Positions 40,792 through 50,519 of a stretch of 64,000 nucleotides of DNA are shown piece after piece. The notes beneath the pieces are model-generated. The model was not told where the DNA came from. It ran no database searches and saw only the letters and a list, made by a program, of their open reading frames with translations. The stretch is from Candidatus Sumerlaeota bacterium (GTDB lineage: Bacteria > Sumerlaeota > Sumerlaeia > Sumerlaeales > Sumerlaeaceae), in assembly GCA_026398535.1 (NCBI GenBank), contig JAPLSQ010000066.1, positions 1 to 64,000 of the forward strand, written 5' to 3'. Both the position numbers and the translations under genes were made by a program. The stretch's first letter is position 1; each line of letters opens with the position of its first letter.

Positions 40792-41655
40792 AAAGAACAC
40801 GAACACCGCAACCAATCCGCAATCCCGATGCCCGCACCTGTCCACCCGCCGGAAAAAATAAAACGAGTCGGCGTGGGCGCTTATATCGCGCTCAACGGTT
40901 TTTTCGCCGGTTTGGCGTTATTTGTGGCATTGCTCATTTTCTGGGCGCGCGGCGGAATCGAGGCGGTGATACGCGACCGTCTGTCGGACATTGTCACCCT
41001 CGCGGTGTTGCGCCCCGAAGTGGATGATGTCCGGGCACGGTCGCTTGCCGCGCGGGTCGAAAAGGAAACGCCCGGCGTCAAGGCCTCGGCCATGGGCTCC
41101 GCGGAGGCGCGCGAGCTCATGGCCATCCAGGAGCCGTGGATGAAAAATCTTCCTGACATCGAAATCCCAGTCCTGCCTGCCATCATTGAAATGCGCCACC
41201 CGGATCTCATCATGTTGCCATCGGGCCTTGAAAAGTTCCATGATGAATTGTCGCGCATGCCAGAGACGGATTACCTTATTTTCAACGAGCAGGGGCATGA
41301 GGTCTTCAGGGCGTTTGTGTTCAGCGCGCGCGCCTATGCGTCGCTCATTGGAGTCGCCCTGCTTGCCGCCATTTCAGCGGGTCTGGTGATGTTCCACTCT
41401 GTCTGGGCCCGCGGCAAGCCGGGCCACGGCGCGTTCATGGCTGTTTTCCTTGCCATTGCCGAAACCGTCATCGCGGCCGCCGCCGGATGGGTGATTTTTC
41501 AGTGCGTGCGGTTCATTGCCCGCCCGTTCCCTATCCCAGTTGATCCACCGCGTCCCGCCGTTGTCGGGGCCATGATCGCGGTCCTGTTCGTTGTCATCTT
41601 CGCGCTCGAGATTCTCACGGGCTTTAAGCGCCGGGCATGTGTGGCGCCAAAATGA
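40783..41655 (+). CDS. FtsX-like membrane protein
   Basis: Up to 290 residues (GTG 40783; ATG 40828 would give 275 and looks equally good). One helix (about 37-58), an extracytoplasmic domain (about 65-180), then three helices (about 185-205, 220-245, 258-280) give the four-helix FtsX topology. The outer domain has the FtsX pattern of LAVLRPEVDD, then EKETPGVKASAMGSAEARELM and LPDIEIPVLPAIIEM. FtsX with the ATPase FtsE controls cell-wall hydrolases at division. No ftsE is adjacent. The stop overlaps the next gene's ATG (ATGA), and that gene is EnvC-like, which supports the call. Confidence 0.7.
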   Translation: MNEKEHEHRNQSAIPMPAPVHPPEKIKRVGVGAYIALNGFFAGLALFVALLIFWARGGIEAVIRDRLSDIVTLAVLRPEVDDVRARSLAARVEKETPGVKASAMGSAEARELMAIQEPWMKNLPDIEIPVLPAIIEMRHPDLIMLPSGLEKFHDELSRMPETDYLIFNEQGHEVFRAFVFSARAYASLIGVALLAAISAGLVMFHSVWARGKPGHGAFMAVFLAIAETVIAAAAGWVIFQCVRFIARPFPIPVDPPRPAVVGAMIAVLFVVIFALEILTGFKRRACVAPK

Positions 41656-43130
41656 GCCCTCGGCCGCGCAAAGATTATGGCGCAGGCTTCCAGCCTGTCA
41701 AAAGCCGCCCTGGCGCTCCCGGCGTGCTTAACCTGCTTGCCATAATCTGCCTGTCCGCAATGCTGCTTGGAGCGGTTTCATCGGAGCGCAAGTCCAGTGG
41801 CTCGCAGACATCAAGGACCGGCTCACAAGCCGCGAAAACAGCCGCGACCCCGAAACAAGCGCCCGCAAAGAAACAATCCATGAACGCGAAACAGGCATCG
41901 CGGGAAACCGTAGCGGACACAACACTCACGGCGACATATCTTTCCGTTCCGCGCAAACCCAAACTGTCCGCGAAACAGGCCGAAGCGGTAAAAATTGTCT
42001 GGTCTCGGCCAGTCATCACCATCACATCCCCGCGAATGAGCGGTTTCCCCTATGATCCCTACGAACTGGGATCGCATTTCCTGAAACGCTGGGACCTCCT
42101 GCATTTCGTCATGACCCCGTCAGAGCTTGCCGTTTACAGGCGCGATTCAGCCATGGAAGGGGTGAGGCGCATCGCGCGAATCTTCACCCGCCTCTCCGAG
42201 GCCGGCACGCAACGGCGCGCCAATATGTCGCGCGCGGCGGCGGCGCTCCATCTTATGCGGCGGGCAAATAACACCCCTCTTTACTGGCATCCGTCCCCTT
42301 CGTTGCTCCACATCGCCGGATTCAGGGCCGCCATTGAATCCGATGCGGCTGATGCGCGCGTGGCGCGGGACAGCTATGAACCGCTGCGCGATGCGCTCAA
42401 CGCCGCCGTGGAAAAAGCGCGTCTTTCTGAAAGCGCGGCGGCGGCAGAACAAAAATATCAGACCGCTGTGTTCAGCCCGACCAGCCGGTATGCCATCACG
42501 GAGTCCGTGATGGACGCCGTTGTTCGCGCGCAGGAACAGGCGCTGGCCGAGTGTTCGCTATCGCCTGCCGCGGCCGCGGCATTGGACGATGCGAGCCGCT
42601 ATCTCCGACGTTCAAGCGCGCGCGTCCTGCTGGCGTCGCTGGGGCCGCCCTCGCCTTCGCCCATGCCCGCATATCATCCGCTGGTGCCCGACGACACCCC
42701 CCTGCCCGATGGTTTGCTCGATCCGTCCGGAGTTTCCGCGCGCGCAATTCCCCGGCGGCCCCTGCCCGCTCTGCGTTCGCACCTCATCCCGGCGCCGGCA
42801 GGCGCAACCGTGCTGGCCGCGGCGGACGGTAAAGTGCTTTTCGCGGGGGAACTGCGCGGTTACGAGCGCCTTGTCATCATGGAACATTCCGGCGACACGA
42901 TCACTCTCTATGGCATGTTGAGCGATTGTCTGGTCTCGGCAGGGCAAACGGTTGACAAAGGCCAGCCCATTGGGCGCGCTGGCAAAGCGTCCTGGAGCGG
43001 CGCGGCAGCAGCCAGCGGCGTTGTGTTTGAGGTTCGGCGAAAAGGAGCGCTCATCAGCCCTGCCTCGCTTACCGGCGGCGCCCCGCCTGAAAAGATCATT
43101 CTTCAATCACGCCGCGAGCAGTCACAATAA
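41652..43130 (+). CDS. EnvC-like murein hydrolase activator (degenerate LytM domain)
   Basis: 492 residues from ATG 41652, fused to the FtsX-like stop codon as ATGA. A basic start and hydrophobic segment (about 27-43) suggest export. A long mostly helical middle leads to a C-terminal LytM/M23 domain (about 375-492) whose order GATVLAAADGKVLFAG, GYERLVIMEHSGD, TLYGMLSDCLVSAGQTV, KGQPIG, FEVRRKGALISP closely follows E. coli EnvC. The first zinc-ligand motif of active LytM enzymes (H-x3-D) is absent, as in EnvC, which activates amidases rather than cutting peptidoglycan. The first 20 or so residues contain a hairpin repeat read as protein. Confidence 0.8.
   Translation: MSPRPRKDYGAGFQPVKSRPGAPGVLNLLAIICLSAMLLGAVSSERKSSGSQTSRTGSQAAKTAATPKQAPAKKQSMNAKQASRETVADTTLTATYLSVPRKPKLSAKQAEAVKIVWSRPVITITSPRMSGFPYDPYELGSHFLKRWDLLHFVMTPSELAVYRRDSAMEGVRRIARIFTRLSEAGTQRRANMSRAAAALHLMRRANNTPLYWHPSPSLLHIAGFRAAIESDAADARVARDSYEPLRDALNAAVEKARLSESAAAAEQKYQTAVFSPTSRYAITESVMDAVVRAQEQALAECSLSPAAAAALDDASRYLRRSSARVLLASLGPPSPSPMPAYHPLVPDDTPLPDGLLDPSGVSARAIPRRPLPALRSHLIPAPAGATVLAAADGKVLFAGELRGYERLVIMEHSGDTITLYGMLSDCLVSAGQTVDKGQPIGRAGKASWSGAAAASGVVFEVRRKGALISPASLTGGAPPEKIILQSRREQSQ
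41683..41697. repeat. Hairpin repeat inside the EnvC-like gene start
   Basis: CAGGCT-TCC-AGCCTG, six paired bases with a three-base loop, falling in codons 11-16 of the EnvC-like gene. It is of the same kind as 43157-43171 and 4806-4819. Confidence 0.5.
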
Positions 43131-43156
43131 CCGCTCCAAGTCATCAGCCCCGAAGC

Positions 43157-43171
43157 GGAGGCGGGGCCTCC
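43157..43171. repeat. GC-rich hairpin between convergent EnvC-like and amidase genes
   Basis: GGAGGC-GGG-GCCTCC, a perfect six-base stem with three-base loop, within a GC-rich stretch followed by GGGGCGAGACGTCCCC-like sequence (about 43204-43219). Possible shared terminator and member of the dispersed hairpin family. Confidence 0.5.
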
Positions 43172-43231
43172 CGCCCCACACTCTTATGAGCGGCATTTAT
43201 TTGGGGGCGAGACGTCCCCTCCGTCCATTGA

Positions 43232-46200
43232 TCAGTAAAGGTTCCACTCGCCCACGGTGGTCACACTAAAATAATTCAAGATTTTACCCATGACGGTGTT
43301 GCGGACGGATTCGCTGCGGATGGTCTCGAAACCAAAACCGAGATACACGAGACGCCCATAGATGGAGGAACCGCCGAAGATGCCCGTGTATTGAATGCCC
43401 GCCGTGCCGCCTGAGCCGCCTGCGTAAGTCATGCAGACAGTCGAGCCGCCGTATGCGGTGATGGTGTCGGGCGCGCTGACGTCGTATGTGTCACCCGTGC
43501 CGTCGTCGAAGCTGAATGTCGTGATGCCCGCGAAGATTCCACCCGAGGCTCCCAGCGCCTGGTAGGTGTTTGCGTCGTCGTTGACGTAAGAGGCTTTCAT
43601 GTAGTTGTTGAGGAACGCTTTTTTTGTGGTGTCGCGATTGAAATCGAAAGCCAGCTGGCTGTTGCTCATGAAGACCTTTCCGCCGGCCTGCAGATAGTTT
43701 TGCAACTTAGCGCGCGAGTTGGGCTTGATGGCCGTGTCATCGGTGTTGATCGGTTCAGTGTCGACCTCAGCCTCCTGGGCGCCGATCCAGTCAATCATGC
43801 CGTAAGGCGTCAGTGAGGCCTGTCCTGCTTCGACGCATTCAGCGGAACAGGAATCGAAGCTGATCGCGAAGTTCGACAGCGCTTTGCCGTGCTGGATGAT
43901 GTAATTGAAGCTCTGGAAATTGCGCCAGTCGATCTTTCGCACGAGGTTGTTCGCGCATCCCATGACGGCGGCCACGAGACGTGGCAGATAGCGGTCGAAG
44001 CGGTGCGAGCCGTTGACGACGAGCGCCTGCGCCTGGCTGCCCGCGGTCACGCGCGCCGCAAGGGTTTCTGTGGGGATGGACACGCCCGCGCTGTTGTAAG
44101 CCGACACCCGGAAAAACATGAGCTGGCCGGGCGTCAGCGTGAAAGTGTAATTGGCCGGGGCTGTGATTGTTCCGGAATCGAACCCGTAACCGTTCGTGCT
44201 GGTGTGGACCCTGTAGCCGGTGGCGGCGCTTCCGCAGGGATGGGAGGCGTCGCGCACGGGGCCAGCCGCCCAATCGAGGCGCACCTGACCGTTGCCGATG
44301 TTCTTCACGCGGAAATTCGTGGGCGCCTCGGGCGGGAAGGTTGTGCCGCCGTAATAGCTGATGATGCCCTGCGTGATCCCCCGCGCGAAGGCGAAGCGGA
44401 ACTTCGGATCCTTCCATGCGGCCACGTCCGACGTGTTGTCGGCGAAAAGCGCCTCGAGGAAGAATCCCGACACAGTTCCGAGATTGCTCTGGCTGCACTC
44501 GCCATAACTGTTGCTTCCCGTGATGCCGCGGTCGCTCCAACTTGAATCGTAGAAGGCCTTGAGGTTGCTGATCACGGCATTGTGGACGGCCGTGGTCAGG
44601 TTCTTTGTGCCGGCGGTGGCATCGGCGTCAACGTCCCTGAAGGAATCGGTTCCGCGCGCGGCGCCTGATTGCTCTGTCCCGCCCGAGCATCCGCCGTTGT
44701 AAGCGTTGGTGTGGAAGCCGATATAAATGGTGTCATTGCCCTCGTTGTCGCGGCTCTGCTCCCATGAGGCGTAAGCGGGGCGGTCGCTCCAGCCGAGTTC
44801 TTCGTCATCGTAGTTCGTGGTGTTGTCGTAATAAAGCGGCCCACCGTTTGCCGCTCCGCCGAGATAATTCAGGTAGTTGACGCACTCTTCCTGCCATCGC
44901 GCCTTGCCGCTGACACCGTGGGTTCGCCGCGCCACATCGCCCATTCCGCCGCCGAATCGAACGGCGTCGCAGGAAACGATAGAGCCGTTGGGCGCGTCGT
45001 TCAAAACGGCGACTTTGCCGGTCGCGGGATTGGCGCCAGCCGCGAAGTAAAAGTTGCCTATAAGCACCCACGTGGCGCCGTCGCGCTGTTCGTTGATGCG
45101 GAAGTCAGCCAAGCCGCCCGTGTGATAAACCTGCCAGTGGGCTTGAGTTGTGCGGTTGCTGCCGGATGAATAACTGATATAAACATTATAGTATCCCGCC
45201 GCCGGAATGGTGGGCGTGTATGTAGCGGTCGCCGTGGCGGCGCCGGAGACAACAGTAGCATATCGTGTGGCGCTTGTGTTGCCAAAGGGATTGACAAGCA
45301 CGCCGTTCCATGATGCGGTTGTTTTATTGATAAAGCCGTTGGCTGTGGAGTTGTTCCATGTGCCGGTTTCCGCGTAGGCGGGCGCCCCCTGCGCGTTATC
45401 AACGATGGCCATGTTGGTCTGCATGTCGCACTCGCGCCCGGGTTGGACACGCGCGCCGCAATTGAGCAGTTGCGGCACGAGAAACATGGAAAGAAATTCG
45501 TTGGAGCTGTAATCCTCGAGTTGCTCATAGAGTTTGGAGCGTTGCACACGCCAGCCATTGGTGTCGTCCAGCCAGCCGTGCGCCTGGTTTAGAACGACGG
45601 CCTTGCCCGAAAGCGCGCCGGTGATCTGACCCGACGGCGGCGCGGGCGGGGCAACCAACAGGCTTGGCGCAGCCGCCGGGGCCGGCGGTGTTCCATCTGT
45701 CATGGCGTTGTCAGGCTCGGGGACAAACGCCTTCGGTTTGGGCAGGTATGAGCGGATGGGCATATAACTGCCCGACCCTGAATCTTTCACATAGAAGTAA
45801 TAATTGCGCAATCCTTCCTCGCGCAATGTTCCATGGAACTGGTGGGCGATGCCCTCGACCAGCCCAGGCGAGTACTTCGGGGTTCCCAGCCAGCCGGGCG
45901 GCAGATCTAAGTGGATGCGTATGGTTTTATCGGGCGTCACATCGATCTTCCCGAGGGTCGTGCCGTCGGGCAGGGCGCTGGAGAATCCCCGGGCGCGTTC
46001 ATCGGCCGTGGGGCCGTTGACCACAGCCTGCGCCAGCGCACTAACACGGTCGGCCTGGGCGACGGTCATTCTGACAGGCACGGTACCGGCTGGCCGTACC
46101 GCGACTGCGGGCATGCCATCGCGGAGAAACACCAGTTGAAGCGTTGCCGGCTCAGTCGCTTGGGTGAGCGGAGCATATGCCATAATCGTTGCGCAGACAA

Positions 46201-46243
46201 AAAAAACAGCGGCACATCCCGCCAGCCTTGAATGCAGTGTCAT
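43232..46243 (-). CDS. Large secreted N-acetylmuramoyl-L-alanine amidase with GerMN, golvesin-like and FnIII domains
   Basis: About 1003 residues from ATG 46243; a signal peptide ends near residue 30. Residues about 40-150 resemble a GerMN domain (NGPTADERARGFSSALPDGT). An amidase_3 domain is split: zinc histidine in LNQAHGW (about 219) and glutamate in SSNEF, then a golvesin/xanthan-lyase-type beta domain (about 310-430, with YTPTIPAAGYYNVYISY and CDAVRFGGG). The remainder of the amidase carries the second histidine in YIGFHTNA (about 509) and the catalytic glutamate in GFFLEALFADN (about 594). A fibronectin III domain (about 640-735) and an unassigned C-terminal domain follow. Zinc ligands are complete, so it probably cuts peptide from peptidoglycan. 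It converges on the EnvC-like gene. Confidence 0.82.
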   Translation of the reverse strand: MTLHSRLAGCAAVFFVCATIMAYAPLTQATEPATLQLVFLRDGMPAVAVRPAGTVPVRMTVAQADRVSALAQAVVNGPTADERARGFSSALPDGTTLGKIDVTPDKTIRIHLDLPPGWLGTPKYSPGLVEGIAHQFHGTLREEGLRNYYFYVKDSGSGSYMPIRSYLPKPKAFVPEPDNAMTDGTPPAPAAAPSLLVAPPAPPSGQITGALSGKAVVLNQAHGWLDDTNGWRVQRSKLYEQLEDYSSNEFLSMFLVPQLLNCGARVQPGRECDMQTNMAIVDNAQGAPAYAETGTWNNSTANGFINKTTASWNGVLVNPFGNTSATRYATVVSGAATATATYTPTIPAAGYYNVYISYSSGSNRTTQAHWQVYHTGGLADFRINEQRDGATWVLIGNFYFAAGANPATGKVAVLNDAPNGSIVSCDAVRFGGGMGDVARRTHGVSGKARWQEECVNYLNYLGGAANGGPLYYDNTTNYDDEELGWSDRPAYASWEQSRDNEGNDTIYIGFHTNAYNGGCSGGTEQSGAARGTDSFRDVDADATAGTKNLTTAVHNAVISNLKAFYDSSWSDRGITGSNSYGECSQSNLGTVSGFFLEALFADNTSDVAAWKDPKFRFAFARGITQGIISYYGGTTFPPEAPTNFRVKNIGNGQVRLDWAAGPVRDASHPCGSAATGYRVHTSTNGYGFDSGTITAPANYTFTLTPGQLMFFRVSAYNSAGVSIPTETLAARVTAGSQAQALVVNGSHRFDRYLPRLVAAVMGCANNLVRKIDWRNFQSFNYIIQHGKALSNFAISFDSCSAECVEAGQASLTPYGMIDWIGAQEAEVDTEPINTDDTAIKPNSRAKLQNYLQAGGKVFMSNSQLAFDFNRDTTKKAFLNNYMKASYVNDDANTYQALGASGGIFAGITTFSFDDGTGDTYDVSAPDTITAYGGSTVCMTYAGGSGGTAGIQYTGIFGGSSIYGRLVYLGFGFETIRSESVRNTVMGKILNYFSVTTVGEWNLY

Positions 46244-46344
46244 ATCAAAGTATCCGTCCTGGGGTCTCAAAATGAAAAAGCAGGTGATTGTATTGACGTG
46301 TTATCAAATCGGTGGCGACACAATTCACAAGGTCATAGACATAT

Positions 46345-46373
46345 AATATATCACGAAGATGATTTTGTGTCAT
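46345..46373 (-). promoter_or_regulatory. Probable sigma70-type promoter for the secreted amidase
   Basis: On the minus strand, ATGACA and TATATT (each five of six consensus bases) are separated by 17 bases, about 100 bases before the amidase ATG. The surrounding stretch is AT-rich. Confidence 0.5.
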
Positions 46374-46430
46374 GCTGTTAGGTTAGATCGCCGATCCCAC
46401 TCACAACACCCATAGTCCCCACAGCCTGTA

Positions 46431-47378
46431 TTACCCGATGATTTCAGCCCCGAGGTCGCGCGAGAGGTCGAAGGCGATGCCCGCGCCTAATTCGCGCGCT
46501 TCTTTTTCCTCCTCCTCCCACCACTTTTTAAGCTCGTCGATGAAATGATGGTGCGTCAGGTCGTAATGCAAAGGGGTGATTGATATTTTCCTGTCACGAA
46601 GCACGAGGTCATCCCAGTCGTCCCCTTCGTGCGAGAGAATGAGGCGGTTGCCGATGTTTTTATAGGCGACAAGCCCGGCGGTTTCCCCCGTAACCTTGAA
46701 TTCATCGACAAATACGGAATGTCCCATCTTTGAGATGGCAACACCGCGGATTTCGCTTTCTGGGACAAAGGGGATGTTGACGTTAAGCAGAATGCCGCGG
46801 GGCAATCCCCTGCGGGCGACGATGCGCGCCAGCCGCGCCGTGAAGCGCGCCGCGAAGGCGTAATCCTCGTGCGCGCGGGCGAGTTGTTTGATCTGCTTGT
46901 ACATTCCGCCATAGGGCGAAGGCTGGGAATCCGCCGCGGCAGACAACACCTCGCCTGAGGGGGTCTCGCTCTGATAGAGTGACAGAATGGCCAGTGAAAC
47001 CGCGATGGCAGGCAGGCCGGACATGGTGGCTTCGAGCGCGGCGGCCACTGTGCCCGAGTAAATGATGCTCGTGCCAGTGTTCTGTCCGCGGTTAATGCCG
47101 GAAATGACGAGATCGGGCGGATTGTCCTTCATGAGCACGGACAAACCCATTTTCACGCAATCAGCTGGCGTGCCGTCAATGCCGTAAGCCCAGCTTCGCT
47201 CCTCGCGGATATGCTCGCGCAGGGTGATCTCGTTGTAGACGCTGATCGAATGCCCCGCCGCGCTGCGCTCGCTGGCCGGCGCGGCCACGGTTGTGTCGGC
47301 AAACCGCGAAATCTCTTGGTGCAATGCCCAGATGCCTGGCGCGTCCACACCGTCATCGTTTGATATTAATACACGCAA
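46431..47378 (-). CDS. surE: 5'-nucleotidase SurE
   Basis: 315 residues. It begins at a TTG codon (47378): the family starts exactly with MRVLISNDDG, a stop codon lies two codons upstream, and GGGAG stands ten bases before. Metal ligands are D8 and D9, and a later SGINRGQNTGTSIIYSGTVAAA block completes the SurE signature. It removes phosphate from nucleoside monophosphates and is often tied to stationary-phase survival. Common SurE proteins are about 250 residues; the extra length is a charged C-terminal tail with a glutamate-rich EEEEKEARE stretch. Confidence 0.94.
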   Translation of the reverse strand: MRVLISNDDGVDAPGIWALHQEISRFADTTVAAPASERSAAGHSISVYNEITLREHIREERSWAYGIDGTPADCVKMGLSVLMKDNPPDLVISGINRGQNTGTSIIYSGTVAAALEATMSGLPAIAVSLAILSLYQSETPSGEVLSAAADSQPSPYGGMYKQIKQLARAHEDYAFAARFTARLARIVARRGLPRGILLNVNIPFVPESEIRGVAISKMGHSVFVDEFKVTGETAGLVAYKNIGNRLILSHEGDDWDDLVLRDRKISITPLHYDLTHHHFIDELKKWWEEEEKEARELGAGIAFDLSRDLGAEIIG

Positions 47379-47563
47379 AATTCAGTTGCTCCCATGTTCC
47401 GGATGTTCACACATCCGCTTGGATTCGACTCGCGATCTCGCAGAGAGTGTCATAAACAATATAACCGGGAGTGTTCTGAATTCTGCATTGCCCGCAATGA
47501 TTATGCCCGCGGCAAGAGGTGAGGTTCATATAATATGACGCGGCCATTACATCCGCGCCGAGG

Positions 47564-50482
47564 TCACTTCACACCGCTCACGCCGAACAGCATGAGAGCG
47601 CTGCCCTGGCCTGCCGAATCGAAGACGATTTTACTGAGGGTTTTCCCGGGTTGCGGGTTCTTCCAGATATACGCGTGGACGTTGACGGGCAATGCGCGGT
47701 CTTTATGCCAGATGAGCGGCGTGAGGTAGTGGGACTCATCCGACTCGAGCGGGCAGAGTGTGCCGCCCGGCTCCCATTGAATGTGTTCTTTCGTGCCGTC
47801 GTCATAGACAATCTCGGTGGCGGCGATGGCCGGTTTGAGCGCGGCGGCAAGTGTGGCCGCCACGGCGAATGTGAGCGTGGTGGCTTTGTCCCCGATATTC
47901 AGGGTCAGGCGTTTGGGCCATTGCCCGGGCGGATTGAAGCGGCCCGCCAGCAGCACGGCCTTTGGCGCGTCCGGTGTGCCGGGCAGGTCGAACACGAAGC
48001 GCCCCAGCGCCTGCCGTCCGCTGGGGAAGTCGGCCATGGCCGTCTTGGTTTTAAATCCCAGCCATTCGTCCTTGGCGGATGGTTTGAGGTCAAAGTTGGC
48101 CGCCTCATTCAGGTCCACGGTCCAGCCATCCGCGCCGTCGCGCGGGAACAGATCGTTGTGCCAGATGCGGTTGAATTCTTCAATGTAATCAAACGGCGCG
48201 GCCTTGGCGTTGTCGCCGCCGCCGTTCCAGGCGGCTTCGGCGGCAAGCACATAGGCGGCGTATTGCCTGGGCGCCTCCCATAGCGAGTAGTCATTAAATG
48301 AGTATCCGGCCCATGTGGTCTGGAGCGTGCCGAGTATTTCTCCGCGTTTTGGGGTCGCGCGCTCGCGCGCGGCCGCCTTGGCGAAGCACATGATGTTCTC
48401 GGCAGCTTCCCATGGACAGGCCACCGTATCGAAGCCTTCGGAGCAGAGGATGCCGAGGCTCCTGTATTTGTCCGGCGCGGCAGGCGCGTAATGCCAGTCA
48501 GCGAACATGATGTCGCGCGCCAGCCCCTGCCGCCTCCGTTTCGCTTCGCTGGCTGTCGGGGCGTTGCATGCGTCGGGGCTTTCTCCCGGCGCCAGGAACA
48601 TGTCGCCCCAGATCATTGAGCGGACGCCGAAGCCGGCAAGGAAACGTCTGTAGTGCTCGATGTCCCGCAGGATCATTGCCGTCGCGCCATCCTTCTTGCC
48701 AGCCGGGCGCATGGGGAAGCCGGGCACGGTGATTTCATCGTGTCCGATGTGCATGATGCGCGGGCGGAACATGGCGATGGCTTCCTTGTAGATGTCCTCG
48801 CACACGCGGTAGATGGCCGGATTGGTGGCGTCATAGGCATACGGATTTTCCGGATTATCGGCATAGTTGCGCATCGCGGGATTGTCGAGCAGCCATTCGC
48901 AGTGGCCGAAGGTGTTGATGAGGGGGATGATTTCGATGTGCTGGCGCCGCGCCTCGTCGGCCACGGCCTGCGCGTCGGGCTTGTCCATGCCGTATTTCGC
49001 GTTATGGATTTCGGGGTGCGACTGCCACTTGATGTACTCGCATTGATAGACAAGGCGGTTGATCTTGAGCGCGCCGAGAATCTCGCGCACCATGCGCGTC
49101 TGCAAGGCGCGGGCGTTCTTGCCGCTGAAAAAGTGGATGCCGCGGAAAGGCAGGGTTGGCCAATCGGTGATTTCGACCCCGCGGGCAAATGCCTTGCCGT
49201 GTTCAGCGCGCAGAAGCTGGCGCCATGTCTTGACGGCGTTCGAGAGTCCTTCAGTAGTGCGCGCCTCGAGCACAGCGCCCGATGCCGACACGGCCACGCG
49301 GTAGGTTTCGTCCGCCGCCGTGGACTGGCCGCCGCTCTTGGGCGCTGGCAGGGCCGCCTTCGGATTCAGTCGCACCGTCACGGTTGCGGTATGGTCCTTC
49401 TGGCTGACAGGCGCCGCGCCGCTCAAGGACCCGATCTTCCCAATGATGGCCTGACCGGCTTCCTTTTCGAAATCTGCCGCATCCGGGCCTCCTTCGGAAA
49501 GAAAAACGATGCCATTTGTCAGATCGAGGTTTTCCTGTTTCCACTGGATTTTCTTGGGTGTCGGGATGATGCGGTCGGGCAATTTATCCGCTCCGATCAC
49601 GCCCTTCACTTCAGCGGTTTTCGCGTCAACCTCAACGCGTTCCTCGCGGTAAGCCATGCCCTCGGCGGGGCGTGGTTGGCCGGTTACGCCGTGCGGGGGG
49701 AAGCGGAATTCAGCCTCATAATGCGCGGGCTTGCCGTACTTCATCGGCGTCTCGAACATGCCGAGCCAAATCATCCACTTTGGGTCATTCCAGAGGTTTT
49801 TGCGGTAGTCGATTAATCTCGCGGGCAGGGTTCCGGTGGTGAAAAAGGACACCGGTCCCATGCGCGTGTCGAGCGTGAGTTCGCGCAGGTTGCTCGCGAG
49901 GGTGTTGCGCGCGGCGTCGCCCGGCTGTGCCACGATGGAGACGGCGCCGCTGCCGCGCCGACCCGATGTCTCAACATAAGTGAACGGCCTGCCGATGACC
50001 CACGAAGGGTAAATTGAACCCAGCTTGTTCTCAAGGTTGATCGCGATGTCGGAGGTCAGGCGGGCGTCCACGCTGATGCGGACGGAACGGTCGGCGCGCA
50101 CCTCGAATGTCTGAGTTCCCTCGAATCCCGCGCGTTTGCGCAGCGCCACGGTCACGCGGCGCGCGTTGGCGGTTTGTGTTTGGCTTGTCAGGCTCGCGCT
50201 CGCCTTGCGCACGAAATCCGGATCGTCATCGTAAGCGTAAAAGCGTTCGGCCCATCCCGGTTTCACCGCATAAAAACGCCCGTAGGAACAAAACGGCACG
50301 CCGTCGACCAGAATCGTTGGTCCGTCCACATTGCCGAACTTCATCGTGATGCCGTTCAGTTCCACGGACAGGGTTTCTGTGCTGTCCCATTCGGCGCGCG
50401 CCGGCGCGGGCGCCATCAGCGCGGCGCACAGTGCCAGCGCCGCAGCCGCGAAAATATGAAAATTATTATGCTTGTCAGTCAT
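47564..50482 (-). CDS. Secreted GH20 beta-N-acetylhexosaminidase-like enzyme
   Basis: 972 residues with a signal peptide (ends APARA, about residue 30) and a very strong GGAGGA site. An N-terminal beta-rich region of about 280 residues is not assigned. A GH20b-like domain (RIIPTPKKIQWKQ onwards) precedes the catalytic barrel, which starts around ITDWPTLPFRGIHFFSG and has the Asp-Glu catalytic pair in HIGHDEIT (about 580). Family members release terminal GlcNAc or GalNAc from glycans and peptidoglycan fragments, using the substrate's acetamido group. The C-terminus is a further beta domain. It may work with the neighbouring secreted amidase in wall or glycan turnover (inference). Confidence 0.88.
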   Translation of the reverse strand: MTDKHNNFHIFAAAALALCAALMAPAPARAEWDSTETLSVELNGITMKFGNVDGPTILVDGVPFCSYGRFYAVKPGWAERFYAYDDDPDFVRKASASLTSQTQTANARRVTVALRKRAGFEGTQTFEVRADRSVRISVDARLTSDIAINLENKLGSIYPSWVIGRPFTYVETSGRRGSGAVSIVAQPGDAARNTLASNLRELTLDTRMGPVSFFTTGTLPARLIDYRKNLWNDPKWMIWLGMFETPMKYGKPAHYEAEFRFPPHGVTGQPRPAEGMAYREERVEVDAKTAEVKGVIGADKLPDRIIPTPKKIQWKQENLDLTNGIVFLSEGGPDAADFEKEAGQAIIGKIGSLSGAAPVSQKDHTATVTVRLNPKAALPAPKSGGQSTAADETYRVAVSASGAVLEARTTEGLSNAVKTWRQLLRAEHGKAFARGVEITDWPTLPFRGIHFFSGKNARALQTRMVREILGALKINRLVYQCEYIKWQSHPEIHNAKYGMDKPDAQAVADEARRQHIEIIPLINTFGHCEWLLDNPAMRNYADNPENPYAYDATNPAIYRVCEDIYKEAIAMFRPRIMHIGHDEITVPGFPMRPAGKKDGATAMILRDIEHYRRFLAGFGVRSMIWGDMFLAPGESPDACNAPTASEAKRRRQGLARDIMFADWHYAPAAPDKYRSLGILCSEGFDTVACPWEAAENIMCFAKAAARERATPKRGEILGTLQTTWAGYSFNDYSLWEAPRQYAAYVLAAEAAWNGGGDNAKAAPFDYIEEFNRIWHNDLFPRDGADGWTVDLNEAANFDLKPSAKDEWLGFKTKTAMADFPSGRQALGRFVFDLPGTPDAPKAVLLAGRFNPPGQWPKRLTLNIGDKATTLTFAVAATLAAALKPAIAATEIVYDDGTKEHIQWEPGGTLCPLESDESHYLTPLIWHKDRALPVNVHAYIWKNPQPGKTLSKIVFDSAGQGSALMLFGVSGVK

Positions 50483-50519
50483 TCTTGTTCCTCCGTATGG
50501 CGGATAACAGTTGCATTCC

